Shown here one piece after another: positions 28,801 through 43,800 of a stretch of 64,000 nucleotides of DNA. How positions within the stretch are numbered: position 1 is the stretch's first letter; every line of letters begins with the position of its first letter. The stretch comes from Asterias rubens (Eukaryota > Echinodermata > Asteroidea > Forcipulatida > Asteriidae), in NCBI RefSeq assembly GCF_902459465.1, contig NC_047081.1:310001-374000 (forward strand), given 5' to 3'. The notes beneath the pieces are model-generated. The model was not told the origin of the DNA. It did no database searches and saw only the letters and a list, made by a program, of their open reading frames with translations. A program made the position numbers and the translations under genes.

Positions 28801-31800
28801 TTTTGTTTTATTGAGGAGGCGCCTGCCACTAAGGCCACCTGCTATTTACCCAAGGTCCCCCATCAATGGTGTCCTTGAATGAAATATGTACTAATATAGC
28901 AGGATAAGATTACATTTTAATAGAAATATCAACACTACAGTAACCAACAGCAATGACCATGAATGACCTGTGCCACCATTGTTAGTATAACCATTCTATT
29001 TACGGACATGACAAAATGACCAACTTCAATCCAACTTTCTATCTTTCAAGAAACGGTATCTGACTAAAAAAAACACAGAACTTACCAACATGGCAACAAA
29101 TTTCAAGCTTGATTTCACAAAGCACTTACGGTAAATATTGACTAAATGAATTGCCTGATCTCAGTAATAATTTGAAAGCCCTTAATTTGTTGTATTAATT
29201 ACATATTTGACGGTTTAATACTTTCAGGGTCGAATACATTGACCTGCAGACAATTGTCTTTGATGCCTCTCCAAGGGGCAATTTAAAATAAATTATTTTG
29301 GTTTACTGAGCTCTCACAACTGAAGAACTCGGCAAACTCCCACAACGGGAAATAAACACCAAGCTGGCAAAAGCCAATTTCTCACATTAGTTTCACATCT
29401 ATGATTATAAATTGCACAAATCAATAAATTGTAACTGGTTTTTAAAAAGTCAACATGATTTAGCAAACTATCCTAGGTTCAATCACCTAGATTAGATTTT
29501 GTTCCTTCCTCCAAACATGACTGGGCAGAAAAAAACACTGAAAAACAACTGTCAAAGAAGGGCAATGAATAGGAGACTTTCCAACGCTAGGTGGCAGCAG
29601 ACATACCGGGTAAATTTCCATTGTTTACGTAGTTCTGAACATGCGCATAATTCTGAGAACAATGGATTTACCCGGTAAGTCTGCTGCCCTCTATCTTCCC
29701 AGAAAGTCTCCCATTGACATGCATTTATTCATCAACGACGTCAATATGGAAGACTTTAGACGTCTTTGTTTGTGAGGGTTGATGTACCGATACGAGGAAC
29801 CACATCAATATCCAGCTGTTTGTTTTATCAAACAGTCGCAGTCTATTGCGTCTTTTGACTCTTTTCGCGAGTGACGTACTGCCAAGGTTATAATGACAGC
29901 TGCTCGCAGTGAAATGTTTCGCATCGTAAATAATAAACGCCAACAAATAATTAATATTTGTGCTTCTCAATAACATGTTGATTTATGGAGCCTTTAGACT
30001 GGGCTAGGTAGACAATGGAAACGGCGTCATGACAATTCATCAACACCATATGTTTATTGGTTTTATCTCTTCTTTCATATTCCTTTGTATGGTTTTGTAA
30101 CTCATACTAATAGGCTGTTTACTAATTGGATTTGCCAAGTGGCAATGTAGCATTTTATGGCGTGTCATGGCTGAGCCGATAAGTTCACCGCACTAATGAT
30201 CTGGTGTTTCTTGTCAATAGAGTGTTCGAGTCCCCGGCGTGAAACTTGTTTCCTTAAAACAAGGCACTATACCATTATTGCTTCGTCCTTCAGATGGGGC
30301 GTGAAGCTGTTGGTCCCATGTGTTATGTAATGCATGTAAAAGATTCCAGTAAACTTATCAGAAGGCCAAGGCTGCATAGTGTTCCTGGTTTGATTTGCAG
30401 CATATTGTGGCACACCTCCTAGTAAACCACTACATGGTGCTATGTAAAGACATTGCAATATTTACATATTATTTTGAAGCTGACAAATGGCTATTAATGT
30501 AAGCTCTTGCACTCTCCATCAATTAACAATACCAAGGTCACATCGTTAGCTTTTACTGTGGATCCATTAACGAGCCTGTGGTGACATCAGTTCATTAGTT
30601 GGTTCGTTAGTCATGATAATTAAGATGATTTCCATACTCGTTAATCCTACTAAGATATCCGTTGACAAACAAACAACAGATGAGGAGATTGCATTCATTT
30701 CATTTGCAGTCGGAGTACCTCAAACTTTAAGTGCTTTTTGACGTCAAACCCATTATCCTAACCAACACAAAACACATCGGAATCAAAGCTCAGTTTGTTT
30801 TGGATTTGTTTGACTAGCCTGATAAGTGGAATCAGACATAGTAACCGATGGTGCCTGTGACCGGTCTTTAAATTACTACATATCTGTCATGGCCCTTTAG
30901 TCAAATATTTCTTTCATAACATTACTGTGACCACACTAAAAATCATCAAAGGGATCAAATATAAGATAAATCCCTGGGACATTCTAACTGTCTAACGAAT
31001 AATTTAAAAGTCAATTGCTCTTTTAAGTCATATTATTCTGATTTAACACTAGCCTTGCACTAAGCCTTTCGCCCTATCCCACTCTGAATATGAATAATTC
31101 ACTTCATCAGTCAATTTTAATGAAGGGACTTCAAGGTGCTTCAAACCTCCCATTCGCTTGCCGTGTTGATTGGATCAAATTAATCGTCTAACAGAAAACT
31201 ATAAGTTATTTTCCCCCGTTGATGCAAATGCCGGTCGTTGCCTGGTAACTGATAACAACACAATGGATGGCTCATCGTGACTTTCACTTGATTGTAATTG
31301 TGGTATGATCAAATTGAAGGACATCCCATGGATCGCTCCAAACCCACATAATCAATACAGAACGCTGCTTAGCACTGAATTCTGCGCTTTCAGGCCCTGT
31401 AAAGCACAGGGACCAATTTCATAAAGCCTGTAAGCATAAAAACTTGCTAAGCCTGAACTAATATTGCTGAACAGAAACTGGTAACCAGCCAAAATCCTAC
31501 AAAGTTTACATTGATGCAACTGGTACCCCACTTTTTTTAGCTTAGCAAAGATACGCTTGAAATTATAAGCCTGGAACTCCCTGCTTCTGTAAGCGTTGAT
31601 TCTTTGCTTATGGTTAGCAGAACCATGAAATAAAGCCCTGATCTGAATACAAAATAGTTTTTATTAAAGTATACATCAATCACATACTACATGTTTAATG
31701 TAGGTCTGAAGGCCTAGCTTTAAAAGCATTGAGAAAACAATCAAGTGTCCTTCAGTTTAGAATAATTATAACACAAACAATGGATAAGACATTGGGTGGG

Positions 31801-34800
31801 CTAAACAGCATTATGTCATTTTAAAATAAATACAACATGCAAATTTCAGGGCTTACAGCATTGAACAGTAAAGCATGCAATGATCTGACAAAATATACAC
31901 AACGTCTGGAAAAATTTTTAAAGAGGAAGGCTTTGAGAAAGACTCTGCTAGGGTCGAAACGTCAGGGGCATAAACTGTACTTTGAAGGACAAAATAATGT
32001 ACATCAGTCAGACGGTATGTTTGAAGGGTGAGACTCTTTGCTGATGCAAAGTTTCCATCTTTTGATAACCCCAGTTGTGATTTTACTGGCCAAGTGCTAA
32101 AAATACTGGGCCCATCCAGTGGTCCAGTGTTAATTTCGTGTCCTGAACAGCTATTTTTTTAACCAAGTGAATTATAAAGTAAATTATCTTCAGCTCAAAA
32201 TCTAGAATTTCCAATCCCTGTGTTTGAAACAGCGAATCCTGCACCTCCCAGATTATATTTCTAAAAAACAATATGTGGCAGGTTGTTAAAGTCAGTCAAT
32301 GAATAACTTGTAGGCTCAGTCAGACTCTCGTCTTTAAGTCAGCCAATGAATAACTTGAAGGCACAGTCAGACTCTGGTCTTTAGAGTTGTCTAGAGCCAA
32401 CCTCAACGTGGTCATTTATTGTCCTTTACTTTGTCCTGTTACACTTACACTTTACAGGACGATGTAAAAATGACATCAACAAGGCTAGAAACAAATCTCA
32501 GGAGGTGAAATGTTATGATCTTATATCCACGTTCATTTATCATAATAATGAGCTGTCGAAAGTACTAAATGGAATAGGAGATATTGATTGTTAAATAAAC
32601 AAAAAGTGTTTCTGGTTTTATAAATCAATGAGGAGTTGTTTATTTCTAACCAGGCTCTAAATATATTTAAAATATTTATAGGCCCTATTGAAATAATAAG
32701 AACAAATTCAAAACAGAACTTTGATCATAGTAAAAAGGTTCCTCATTCCATGAAACCTTTTCAAACTAACAAAAGATCTGAAGGGGAGGGGGGGGGGGGG
32801 TGCAAAAATAAACAAATGTTACCCACATTGACAGAATGCTCGATAGAATTCGTTCTGCTTCCTCGCCATTCTGCGGCAGGGTATGAGACGGGGTCCTCTG
32901 GCCTGTCTTAGCCGATCTTGAAGACCCAATCCGCTTTCTCGGTAGTGTCAAGGATCGACATCCGATGCTTGGTGCCGAACTCGCCGATGAATTGGCCGAG
33001 GTTTTTCGGTTGCGTGTCAAGCGCGGGTTGGCAGACCGGGTCCTAGTGATCTCGCATGAGGGTTGGATTACGGGTGGGGTCTGCGTAGCGATGCTTAGCT
33101 GGATCGACGAGGGAGTTCTGGTAAGCTGGGGCGGTTGGAAGGCCAACATCGGAGACGGGTGAGTGTGGCTTAAACCGTTCTCCCTGAACAAGTCTCTTCA
33201 CACTGAGAAGTCAACATCTTGTGAAATGAATAATTCTGCTTCTTATAAAGACGACAACGTCGTTTTATCCTCTCAAGTGGTATGCTGACAAGTACTGATG
33301 TTTTCACAATCCCGTCAGAAAATATTGCTTCTCGGAAATGAAAAAAACCTTCTCTACTAAGAACCCAACAAGAATAATGTTTCACAAATCAGAGAAATGA
33401 AGCGTTTGCCTGAGAAAACTCAACTCTTTCGTAGAAAATTATTCTCTGGTGTGGTTCTGAGAAAGACTTGCTAACTGCACAACAAAATAACATCTAAGGA
33501 GGTCGAAGACCGATGCCAGCGTGTCTTCAGGATGAGACAACAATAGGAAAACAGTCAACACTTACAAGTTGTCCGAAAAAAGCCAAGCATTTCATCAACA
33601 GTAATCTGAACTCCGTTGAGACTCCTCATTCACCAGTTTCTATAGCGATGTTTTTTAACTCCATGAAAATTCCATGGCAACCAATCAAAACACAAATCAA
33701 CAAGACACAAAAGGGGGTTTAACCAGGAAAACAGGTTGCCACAGTGTTATCTGCAACATAAGATCCCTGTCACCCTCTCTGTGTATTTGTCACTGTCGCT
33801 AAATGAGAGGGGGAGTCAAGCAGGTCACATGACCTTGTGGATCATATCACATGACCTCATCTGTTTTTCTCCTCTGTATGGTGATACGGGAAATAATTGC
33901 CGTTATCAAAATGGAATTCACATAGCCTCTTGCACAAGGCTGAATGACTGTTGAAATTATTCGAAGTGTTGAAATTATTCAAAGTCTAATGATGAGTGTT
34001 GTATGAAGGTAGCCATCCATCACACTGTGTAGTCTCTGTTCAAGAGTGATTTACTACACACCTAAGACACAGCTCAAAACAGAATCCTCAAGTCTGAAAT
34101 AAGATGTTTCCAAATCAATGTGTTATCTTTAACATCATCACACACGAGATGAGACACAATCTAAGATACGACACACTGCATTCAATCCCCCTAACATAGA
34201 TTCCTCCTGTAGTCTTGCAGAAGGCCCCAATTATACATCGTTGACAAGAACAGCTTTCAACTCAATTGCTATTCTCTGATCCCATGCCATCTTCCTGCTT
34301 GTCGCTACCACACACAGCTAGCCCATCATAATGTCAACTTGTCGCTACCACACACAGCTAGCCCATCATAATGTCAACATCTCATGTTGTACAGTATATA
34401 TGACAATGATGAGTTGTGTAGATTGACTGTGTATTACGTAGACCAGAAGGAGGATCTACGTTACACTTTAGCCCTGCAGCATTCAACTGTGGTGTCATTA
34501 CATACACAGCCTGTGCACAGTTCATCACTGACGAGGCAGGCAGGCAATGCACTTGCCATGCACATGTTCATATGGTTTATGAGGTTTATGAGCACTGCAA
34601 TGCCCACCCAGTGCTTTAGATAACACACATGTAGAGTACTGCTTCGTTTATAGTTGAAGGAAGAGCTATGAAGCACAAGTTAGTTTGCATTTTTTAGAAG
34701 AGAAGCAGGCCTTATGCCTTGGTGCCCTTGAAATGATCTGCAGTAGTAATTTACAATGTCCCAGGAGAAAATGCCTGGTTGTCCTTGCCCGTTCAAAAAC

Positions 34801-37800
34801 AAAGCATACAGGCTTGAAATTTGATAAAATATCTTGATAACATGTTGATAACAGCTTAGCTCAAGTTTTTACAGGAAACAACATTTTTGCCAGGCCTTTA
34901 AAGCCATTGGACCCTTTCGGTGCAGAAAAAAAAAAAAAAAAGTTCACAGATTTACAAATAACTTACAGGATTTACAGAAGGTAGTGGTGAAAGACTTCCC
35001 TTGAAATATTATTCCATGAAATGCTTCACTTTTTGAGAAAACAGTAAAACAATATCAATTCTCGTTAGCGAGAATTACGGATTTATTTTAAACACATGTC
35101 ATGACATGGCGAAACGCGCGGATACACGGGTGGGTTTTCCCGTTATTTTCTCCAGACTCCGATGACCGATTGAGCCTAAATTTTCACAGGTTTGTTATTT
35201 GATATAGAAGTTGTGATACACGAAGGCTGGGCCTTGGACAATACTGTTTACCGAAAGGGTCCAATGGCTTTAATGCGAAACCACACATGGAAAGTAGAAT
35301 TCACACATATCTGATCAATTGGCCATATATCATTCAGATAGAAACCATAAACTCGGGAAAGGTTTCTCCACAATTTATCAAGACATCCTTGAGATCCTCA
35401 TGCGGTAGAAACGCCAGCCCGTAAGACGTTGTGCCAATCATTAATAAAGCCAGCCATCCTTGGGCAGGATAATTAATGTGCCACCGATTGCAACGCCCAA
35501 CGAATGTCTTCAACGATTCTTCAGCTGTAGAAAATTGGTCCCTCAGAGAAAAGTAATTATATTGAGAGATACAGTATGTGGATTTTGACTGATTTGGATT
35601 CCGTGAAAATTCTTATCAATTCTTGCCCGCCTGGTCAGGAAAAGAAACTGCGTTGCTAAGTTTAATAGCTTCATGAATACCCTATAGTTTATCCCAAAAG
35701 GACGAGTGGAATAGCGACTTATTCTTAATTTTGCAACCAAAGAATTTCTAAATAAAATTGAAAGCTTTTCCATTCCAGACCTCCTCCTGCAAACCTTAGC
35801 ATAAAAGGAAAGAAATATTTAAAATTCTTGTGAAATATATTTCCGGTTCAGTGATAGTGCTGGGCTATAAAAACCTGTAGAGATTTTCTTTGTAACTAGA
35901 GACTTGACTACATTGCATTTTATGTATGCTTTCCAGCTGTTCGGAATATATCACAATATTGTCCAAAGACCCTCCAGCTTTAATCACACAAGCTACACTT
36001 TCATTCTTTAGTATCTCCACAATTGGCAAACTGTGGGCCAAAATGTTGCAGTGTAATATCATCTGCTTACAGTTAATGACCAGTTGTTGCCCGATTATTG
36101 ATGTCGAAAATGCTCTTTCATTATTTCCACAGGCAAGCCCCTGGGTCACTTGTAAATTATTTTTTTTAAGCTAGATTGTTTTGATAATGCATGGGGATGC
36201 GAGATGCATTTCAGAGTCAATAATAGAATGCAGCGCTGTCAACATTTGCATCTTGCAATCAGGGAGATTAGTCACAACAATCAGGGAGACATTTAGAATT
36301 ACATTTATTCTAAACTACAGTAGACTAGAGACAACGTTTCAATAATCAGGGAGATTTTCAAACTTGTTCATCAGAAGATGGAATGTTTGGTTTGTTTTGT
36401 AGAAAACCTTCGGCAGAATCAGGAAGATTTGGCAACTTCCAATAAATTGGATGGTATCCCATTTTCTTATAATAAAGGAAATAGCTTACATCTGGTATAT
36501 AAAGAATACTCTTCAATTTTGTTTACCTAGATACATCGATAATTAAGCACTTTGACATTAAGCAATATGATATTAAGAACTATGATATTGAAGACGATTA
36601 TAATAAATGGCCTACATCAGTGACAATCATCTGTCTGTTTCTCCCCTCATCTTGTTATGATGTTGCCATAGCGATACTTAACACATTATTTTTACTCCAA
36701 TGAACATCACATCTCCTACTTTGGTATCCATAGTGATATGGATCTGGGATGTATCGATGGAGAAATTACGCAGTGAGGCAAGAACTTCATTTCAACAACA
36801 ACAAAACTGGGCGGTAATTGCAAGGAGTAAAACTCTATTATTTAAAGGAAGAAAAAGAAGTCAAGGAGATATCTGTAAACAACTTCAACTCGGACCATAT
36901 TGTGAAATATGAAGGCAAGATCGGCCCATGACCCTGGTCACAGCCTTGGTGCCCTTAGAAATGCAGCCATGATATGCCACAAAGACAAGAGGCAATTGCC
37001 TTAGTCATGTTGGTGCCCCTTCAAACTGTTCAGTCCAGTACATTTCGCTCTTAGACAGCTGCCCTTGAACAATTTAAAACTGCCCGCCCTCATAAGAACA
37101 AAATATCACACTTAGAAACTTTCCAGTAGAAGTAAAGACGTGCCCTTCACTCAAGAAAAAAAATCTCAAACTAAGGCGTCCAAACAAGGCTAAGGAAAAT
37201 TGCTGATTTATGTACCTTTCCCAGCAGTACGGGAATGCAACATTACACCAGAGTGTTCAATATCACACTCAAAAGCACATTAGTAGCTGTCAGGTAATTT
37301 ATAGCTCCGTCCAATGTCAAACAATTGAAGGGAGAGTGACAATATAATTATAGGCTGTGTGTGTGTTCAGGATGTTTGGACTTGACTGCAAAGTAAGATT
37401 GATAAATAATACCTTTGGCAATCAATCACGATAATACTTACATTTGTACTCAAGTAATGACAATTGTAAGTATTTATGTGGTATTAATTTGGGTCTAGCG
37501 TATTTCCAACGGGAAGAATAAATGGACGAACATCAGCGAACACGATTGATCATAATGCACAGTATTCAATTGACTTTCAAAGTCTACAAAAACTATTAAC
37601 TGAAGTATCGTGTTACCAAATGCACTCAAAAAGAAGAACATCTCCAACACTAACAACCTCACATGCAGGCTAATAACATATCTTGTTAAAATTGTTTGAA
37701 ATCATGTCATGCAGTGCCTAAGCACAAGAAATAATTGTGCTTAACAGAATACAGTTACAAACCAAACTATCAAGTCACATTGTGACTGGGTTCCTGCTCA

Positions 37801-40800
37801 TTTGTGCTGAGCAGACATTTAGTAGCAATATTATATGTTAAGGCAGCTGTATGGAATAAGGTCCAGCTATTAAATTAAAACAGACTGCATTTCTTCATCT
37901 AGCCTTTGACATTCCACTGTAAGAGATGCTACCAAGGTTGATTCCTTGCAGTTTGCCAGAGGGAATTTGAACGACAATGGACTTAAAAATCCGATGAGCT
38001 TGACCTTCCTAAGTTCTGGATTGAAAGGTCAAGAGTTGGGATTGCTGTTGCTAGGCAACAATCAAACAGAGTATTAACAATGTCATCTCCGTGGATGATA
38101 AAAGCAGATGTATTTTGTTAATGTTTCGTGTCTTTTGTGTGGCGGTCAGGCAGAACTGAATGTTTGCTTTTAACTCTGAATACATTGAGCTCAATGTGGA
38201 CACAATGATAAATAATTTGTAGAATTATAATTTTATTCTGAATATCATTAGTGGTCAACTAATGGAAGCTAACTCTGTGGACAGGGGTCAACATTTCAGC
38301 ACATGTGTAGTCCAGTTGGCCAATACACCTTGATGTTTTCTGAATCAGTTTTTGTTTACAAAAATTATTAAATTTTAAACTATTGTTTTTTGTTTTAATA
38401 TGAAAACATTTCAGTCTGTTAGGCCTATATTTTCCCCTTTGTAGTTGTTGTTTCCTTTAGGTACCAATTGTTTTTGGATAATTATCACAAAACACCCAGA
38501 CATTGCTAATTTCTTTAATCACATTTTTTAAGTACAAATTTTCATAAAAAACATGAAACAGATAGTTTAGTCTTGTGTTTAGAAGTTGGGATACTACCTT
38601 TAAAAAAATACTACCTCTACCTTAAAAGCAATTGGAATGGTAACCTGTTTGGACACTAAAATCTAAAACCTCTCTCTGTCATTTGAATGGTAAAGACACC
38701 ATGCTTGTCTTAGTTCTAGAGTCTGTCCTACAATTTACCTGAAACCCTACAATGAAACAAACCTCTGCCCTTATCATATATTAACAACCCATCTACCACT
38801 GACATTGACATTGTTTGATTACATCAAGCGAGATGTAGAGATCGAAAAGGACTAATTAGTATTGCTGAGTGGCGCAGGAGGGGGGGGGGGGGGTCATGCG
38901 CTAGATCACAATACAGCTACAGATCCATGGTCGCTTGGCAACCATGGATCTGATAAATAATGACAAAGATATTACATTACAACTTCAGAGCAGATGTTCA
39001 CAGAAGGACCTGGGAACAGTTTCACTAAGCTGTTTAAGCAGAATTTACGAAGCAAACATAGAAAGGGTAAATTTGGTTGGTTAACTATTTATGCTGAGCA
39101 AGCTTTTCTGTAATAAGCATTATTTTTTTTAGTATGAACGGACCAGGGCCTACTTTTATAGAGCTGAAATTTGTCAAGTAAAGTTATAAATAGAAAAGGA
39201 CCAGTTCCGCTATCAATTTTGAAGCAATTGTTTGAAAACTTGTCAGTGAATGAGCAAATTTTCAATTGCCTCAATAAAGCAGGAATATATTATTTGTTCA
39301 CAATGCAGTTTCCCATACACGTTTCCCTGTTTCCTGCTTCAACTTTCCTTTCTTGGCCAAACTCAAACACAAACACAAGAGGGCTCACTCTCACAATCAC
39401 AAGCCTTACAGATATTTTTGTCATTCTTTTAATGAGTAAATATTAACCGACACTGAAATAGTGGTGCAAGCCTATTGAGGGCACTGTTGATCTTAACATC
39501 AATCCTACACGCCAGTACTAATTGCATTCTTTTAATTCACTGTTGTTTCTCTAAACGCTTTACTATCGAAAACTGATTTACTTCGAGCCAAGTAAGTTTT
39601 CATTGGCATTTACTTTATGAGTGATTGTCAAACATACCTTCCCTTTAAAACAGAAATCTTTAGGGTGTGCCACAACGAGGGCTAGGGGTGGATTTCACAA
39701 ATATTTAAGACTAGTTATTTCTTGAGTTCGGACGATGAACTTGTCTTTACTTTAGGACTAGTTGTCAGAATTTCTCTAGTTCCAACTCTTTGTGAAATCC
39801 ACCCCAGGTCTTGCATCTCAAGTGATTGTAGTTTTGCTTCTTTCAAGAAAATCAGAACATGAAGAGACAAAAAGATCAATGAAAAATCCTACATCAGGAA
39901 AAAACCACTTACTTATCACACGCCTGCATAACGCATCAATCAAACTAGCAACTCTACAGTTTAGTTTCTTACATAATAATGCGTTTATCATCTAAGTCAA
40001 TCTCTGATTATTCCGAAAAGTATACACAACACAAGGCTACTAGAGAAGCGGAAAAATCACTGCTACCGGGTTTCAAAATATTGTTTTGTCAAAACAAACC
40101 TTCGCTTGATCACAGATTTATCTTTCTGGGACTCGCTACACAGTAAACACTCAATCCATTTAGGACGTATAAAGCTGGACATAAAAGAGTTTGCTTACAG
40201 AGCATCAATCCTCCGGAAACCAGTTGTCTGGCTCTGTCTACTTTACGACAAGTAGGATTAGACTTTCAGTTCACCACTTGAGCTGTCTCAAGAAGTTTTT
40301 TATTAAAATTTGAGGAGAGATTTTCTTCTGGGTAAATACCAGAAAATGGCGGGATTAACGAGTTACCACAAACTGAGATAATCCAAAAGGCCCTGGAATG
40401 GGTGGACTTATACGGCCTAGATTAAACTCAAGGTAGGGGGGTGAATGCAGAGGATTGAAGTAGGGTCTGCTGAATGTCCAAATATTTAACCCAGGGGGCG
40501 GAGGATGGCAAGAGACCCCGTTCACAGCAACCCACTCAGATCCACTGTCCTCTCCTCTTTGCCCCCCCCCCCCCGTCCCCCCCCCAAAAAAAAAAAAAGA
40601 ATGCGAGGAAACAATTAAGAAAACACCCTCCCCCCTCAAAAAAAAATAAAATAAAATTCTGCTCACTTCACTGCAAGTAATACACAACCAAAATATCTTA
40701 CTGTACCATCACTTGTCCAAAATTAGAGACCTGCTTTAAAAAATGCCAGTAAACTGTAAGAGTTTCTATTATCCGAGTTCCCAAATCTGAAATGCGTATT

Positions 40801-43800
40801 CTGCTTGTAGTCAATAGTAATTATCAGCATGTGGTGTCTTCGACACTACTATAGTTTCCTCGTACCATACTCCTACAAAGAGATCTATTCTAACATGGGG
40901 ATCTAATTTGAAGCCATCCAATCGTTGGTCCGCAGGGAGGCTGCGTTTGCTAAACACCTCTGACGACAGAGATTAACCATGGAGGCACAGATAGTTGTAG
41001 ACAGGCTCCATTGCCAGTTGCTGGATGATGGATGTCCAGTAATCCCCAAGACCTCCTCCCTTAATCCCCTTTTGAGGGGTACAACCCCGGAGGTCATCGC
41101 TAATCCTCTGAAAACTTTGCGAAGCGATCCAAAGTCCTTCAGAAGTTGTAGTACTTTCAGCACCCCATTTCTCAATAATAAGCTACCAAGTAAAAATCTA
41201 CTGTGCGATCATAGAATAAAGCAAAACAAGTTCACAACCAGCAGGTACATGTTTAGACATGGTGTTGTTGCCATGGAAAAAGATACCTGTTAACTTCCCA
41301 TGCAATGCCTCAAAACATGAGCCACCAAGTTTTTTTTTTTACATAGCATTTTGCACTGTATGCTATGTGAGTTCATTTAGTTGGGTGCACCCCTATTGGA
41401 AAATAAGTTTATAACTGAACTCCTTAAGCCTATTTTATTAATTAAGCCCCTCATACCACCATTAAAGCACACCTCCCTTTAGGCCCATCCTCAGGAATAA
41501 CATCAACCTAACAGTTACTTCCTAACAGGTTTTTATGAGCTCCTGCTGGTTGCTGACCCCCACAATGGATACTGGATCTGTTTTTAGCTCACTACACAAT
41601 AAGATGAACAAAGCGCTGCAGGCATAGACCCTTTAGTTAGGCTTTTATTGATTGCTGATTTGGTAGACCTGTCCCTGGGTAACAGTTGCCTAGTTCACAC
41701 CTCCATGTGTACTGGTTACTCAAAAGGACCCCCCCCCCCTAAGAACTATTCTGAGTAACGGAAGATTATCTCCCACACTTCGGTACAAAGGACCTCAGCT
41801 ATGGGTCTTCAAATCACATAATGGCATCTCAATTGACGTCAATTAATTATATGGACATCCGAATTAATTATCTATGTGTCCTTGGTCCTATACCCTAATA
41901 GACTTTTAGAGTTGCACTGTTTTTCTTTGGCCTTTCAATTTCATTCTTAAAAGAACATGGTTTTATTAGTCCTAGATGTGCAATATATTCAATTGAGTTC
42001 CGCCTGGTTGTCAGTGTCCACAGACCACACCAACACAATCTCTGAACAAACTCATCAAAATAGGTGGCTATGTTCCAGCATTCAAAATGCAACACCCCAC
42101 CGCAGGCCCATGGCAAGTGTTTGGCAAGTAAACTCAGGAGCAGACAAGTCTGACAGTCTTGTGGTTTATCAATTTAATATCTTTCATTAAAAAAAAAGAT
42201 GTTCAAATACTCAAAATCAAAGTTTATTTACCTATGATGAAAAAGGAGATAAGTCATATCTTTGCATTTAGTCAGATAAAAACAGTTGAAACTGGTCTTG
42301 AAAACAAAATGGTCCCATACATGCATTTAAAGCTCAACAATCTTAAGTACAGGAAAATACTAAATGTTAAGTGCCTTAAGCCTCACTGAGTGACGAATAT
42401 GAACTCTATAAGAACCCACTATTATTATTATTTTTTTAAATCTCAAATGGAAAGGCGAAGGTCGTTTTGAAGTCTCATAGATTTCTCAGCGATGTGATAC
42501 CAGTGAGCCATTTACCGATAATAGGATTTAGATTTCGGCGCTCAAGTGTTCTTATTGTCAATGCAATAATCAATGAAGAATTCATTAATTATTAATATCC
42601 AAGGAATGGGGGGCTTTGTGTGGGGTCCCAGACTGGAATGGCACAAATAAGTTTATGGATGTCAACAGACTGGGTTTACAAATTTTACCTCTCTGCTTTG
42701 AGCGTTATAAAAGAAAGAAAGCAAGGAACTTATGCTTAAAGCATTCTTTGCATGCACAGCTAGTGTGAGAATAAATATGTCATGTCTTTTGGGAATTCTT
42801 AAAAAGGTGCCGAAGCCAAGACCAGGGCAACTAGAGGCTACAGCCTTCGTGTACTAGACAATTCCAGGCATGCATTATTTTTAAAAAGCAATTAAACAAA
42901 TGAGACTATTTTTTAAAGAGGTCCTTAGCTATTCAAACGGAACTTGGAAAGTGGGCCACTGTAAAGGAAGAACACTTGAGCGGTTGACAAGTTTCTGAAA
43001 ACTCAATTACTGCACTGCACCCGGAATGACGAACAAGACAGCAATAATGCAAGCTAGTTTGAGTATAGACTTTACAGACAAACAGTCTTTTGTGCGGTCA
43101 TTATTTGCAATTACTCTCTCATGCAACAAATGCAGGGTCTACACATGACACTCCCATAACTTTGCCAGGAGCTACCAACTAAAAGCTCTTCACGCTGCCC
43201 TGGGCCCTGTTGGTACCTCAACCATACACCATGGCCCAACGAGTACGTACACACCAAACAATTACAAGTTCCTGCAAAAGTGTACACTTAAAAGTTAATC
43301 CCCACTTTGGCAGGGTGCCCAAGATCCACTGTAGTAATCCAGCTTGTGCAATGCATATTTACCATGCCGCGAGTGTTTGCAACCAGTTTGCAGTGTAGGA
43401 TTACTTGTGTTTATTTGTATTTATTTTGCGGTATCCACAACCAACCCTTCAGTACTGCAATTTGGTATTTACTTCATAAGTAAACAAGTCAGCCACAGTG
43501 TATGATTCCTAGGCTACTTTAGGATCTTGTGTATTTTTTTTTAAATCCATGAACCTCTGACAGCACTGCCTCTATCTCTTTATTTTACTACCAAATGTGA
43601 CCCATTGCTCCTTTTAGATGCTAAAAAGCTATTGCATTACAAGATCAAAGTTTATCACACAAACATATTGGAATGAAAGACTTCATCAAGTTTCAAAATA
43701 GTTTTTTTGAGCGAGATACTTTGTGGATACAACCCCCAAGCATTCAGATCTGTTTCAAAGGTATTTCTTGATCCCATGGTCAGATGGTAAAACTCTTATC

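Larger units (their letters stand above)
26835..32826. other. 6-kb intron of FAM149 (if the 5' exon model is right)
   Basis: No exon with both splice sites and recognisable protein was found. It contains a tRNA-like SINE (28585-28665), a foldback element (29572-29711), a second SINE type (30156-30330) and a CTTAGC-family repeat (31408-31641). GC content is low throughout. Confidence 0.5.

Noticed and set aside
32965-33162. Plus-strand frame MLGAELADELAEVF...
   Set aside because: It lies opposite the better-supported FAM149 exon, shares its GC-rich composition, and lacks splice sites.
40355-40687. 110-codon minus frame with poly-Gly/Phe
   Set aside because: It spans poly-C and poly-A tracts (40561-40600), so the peptide is low-complexity noise.
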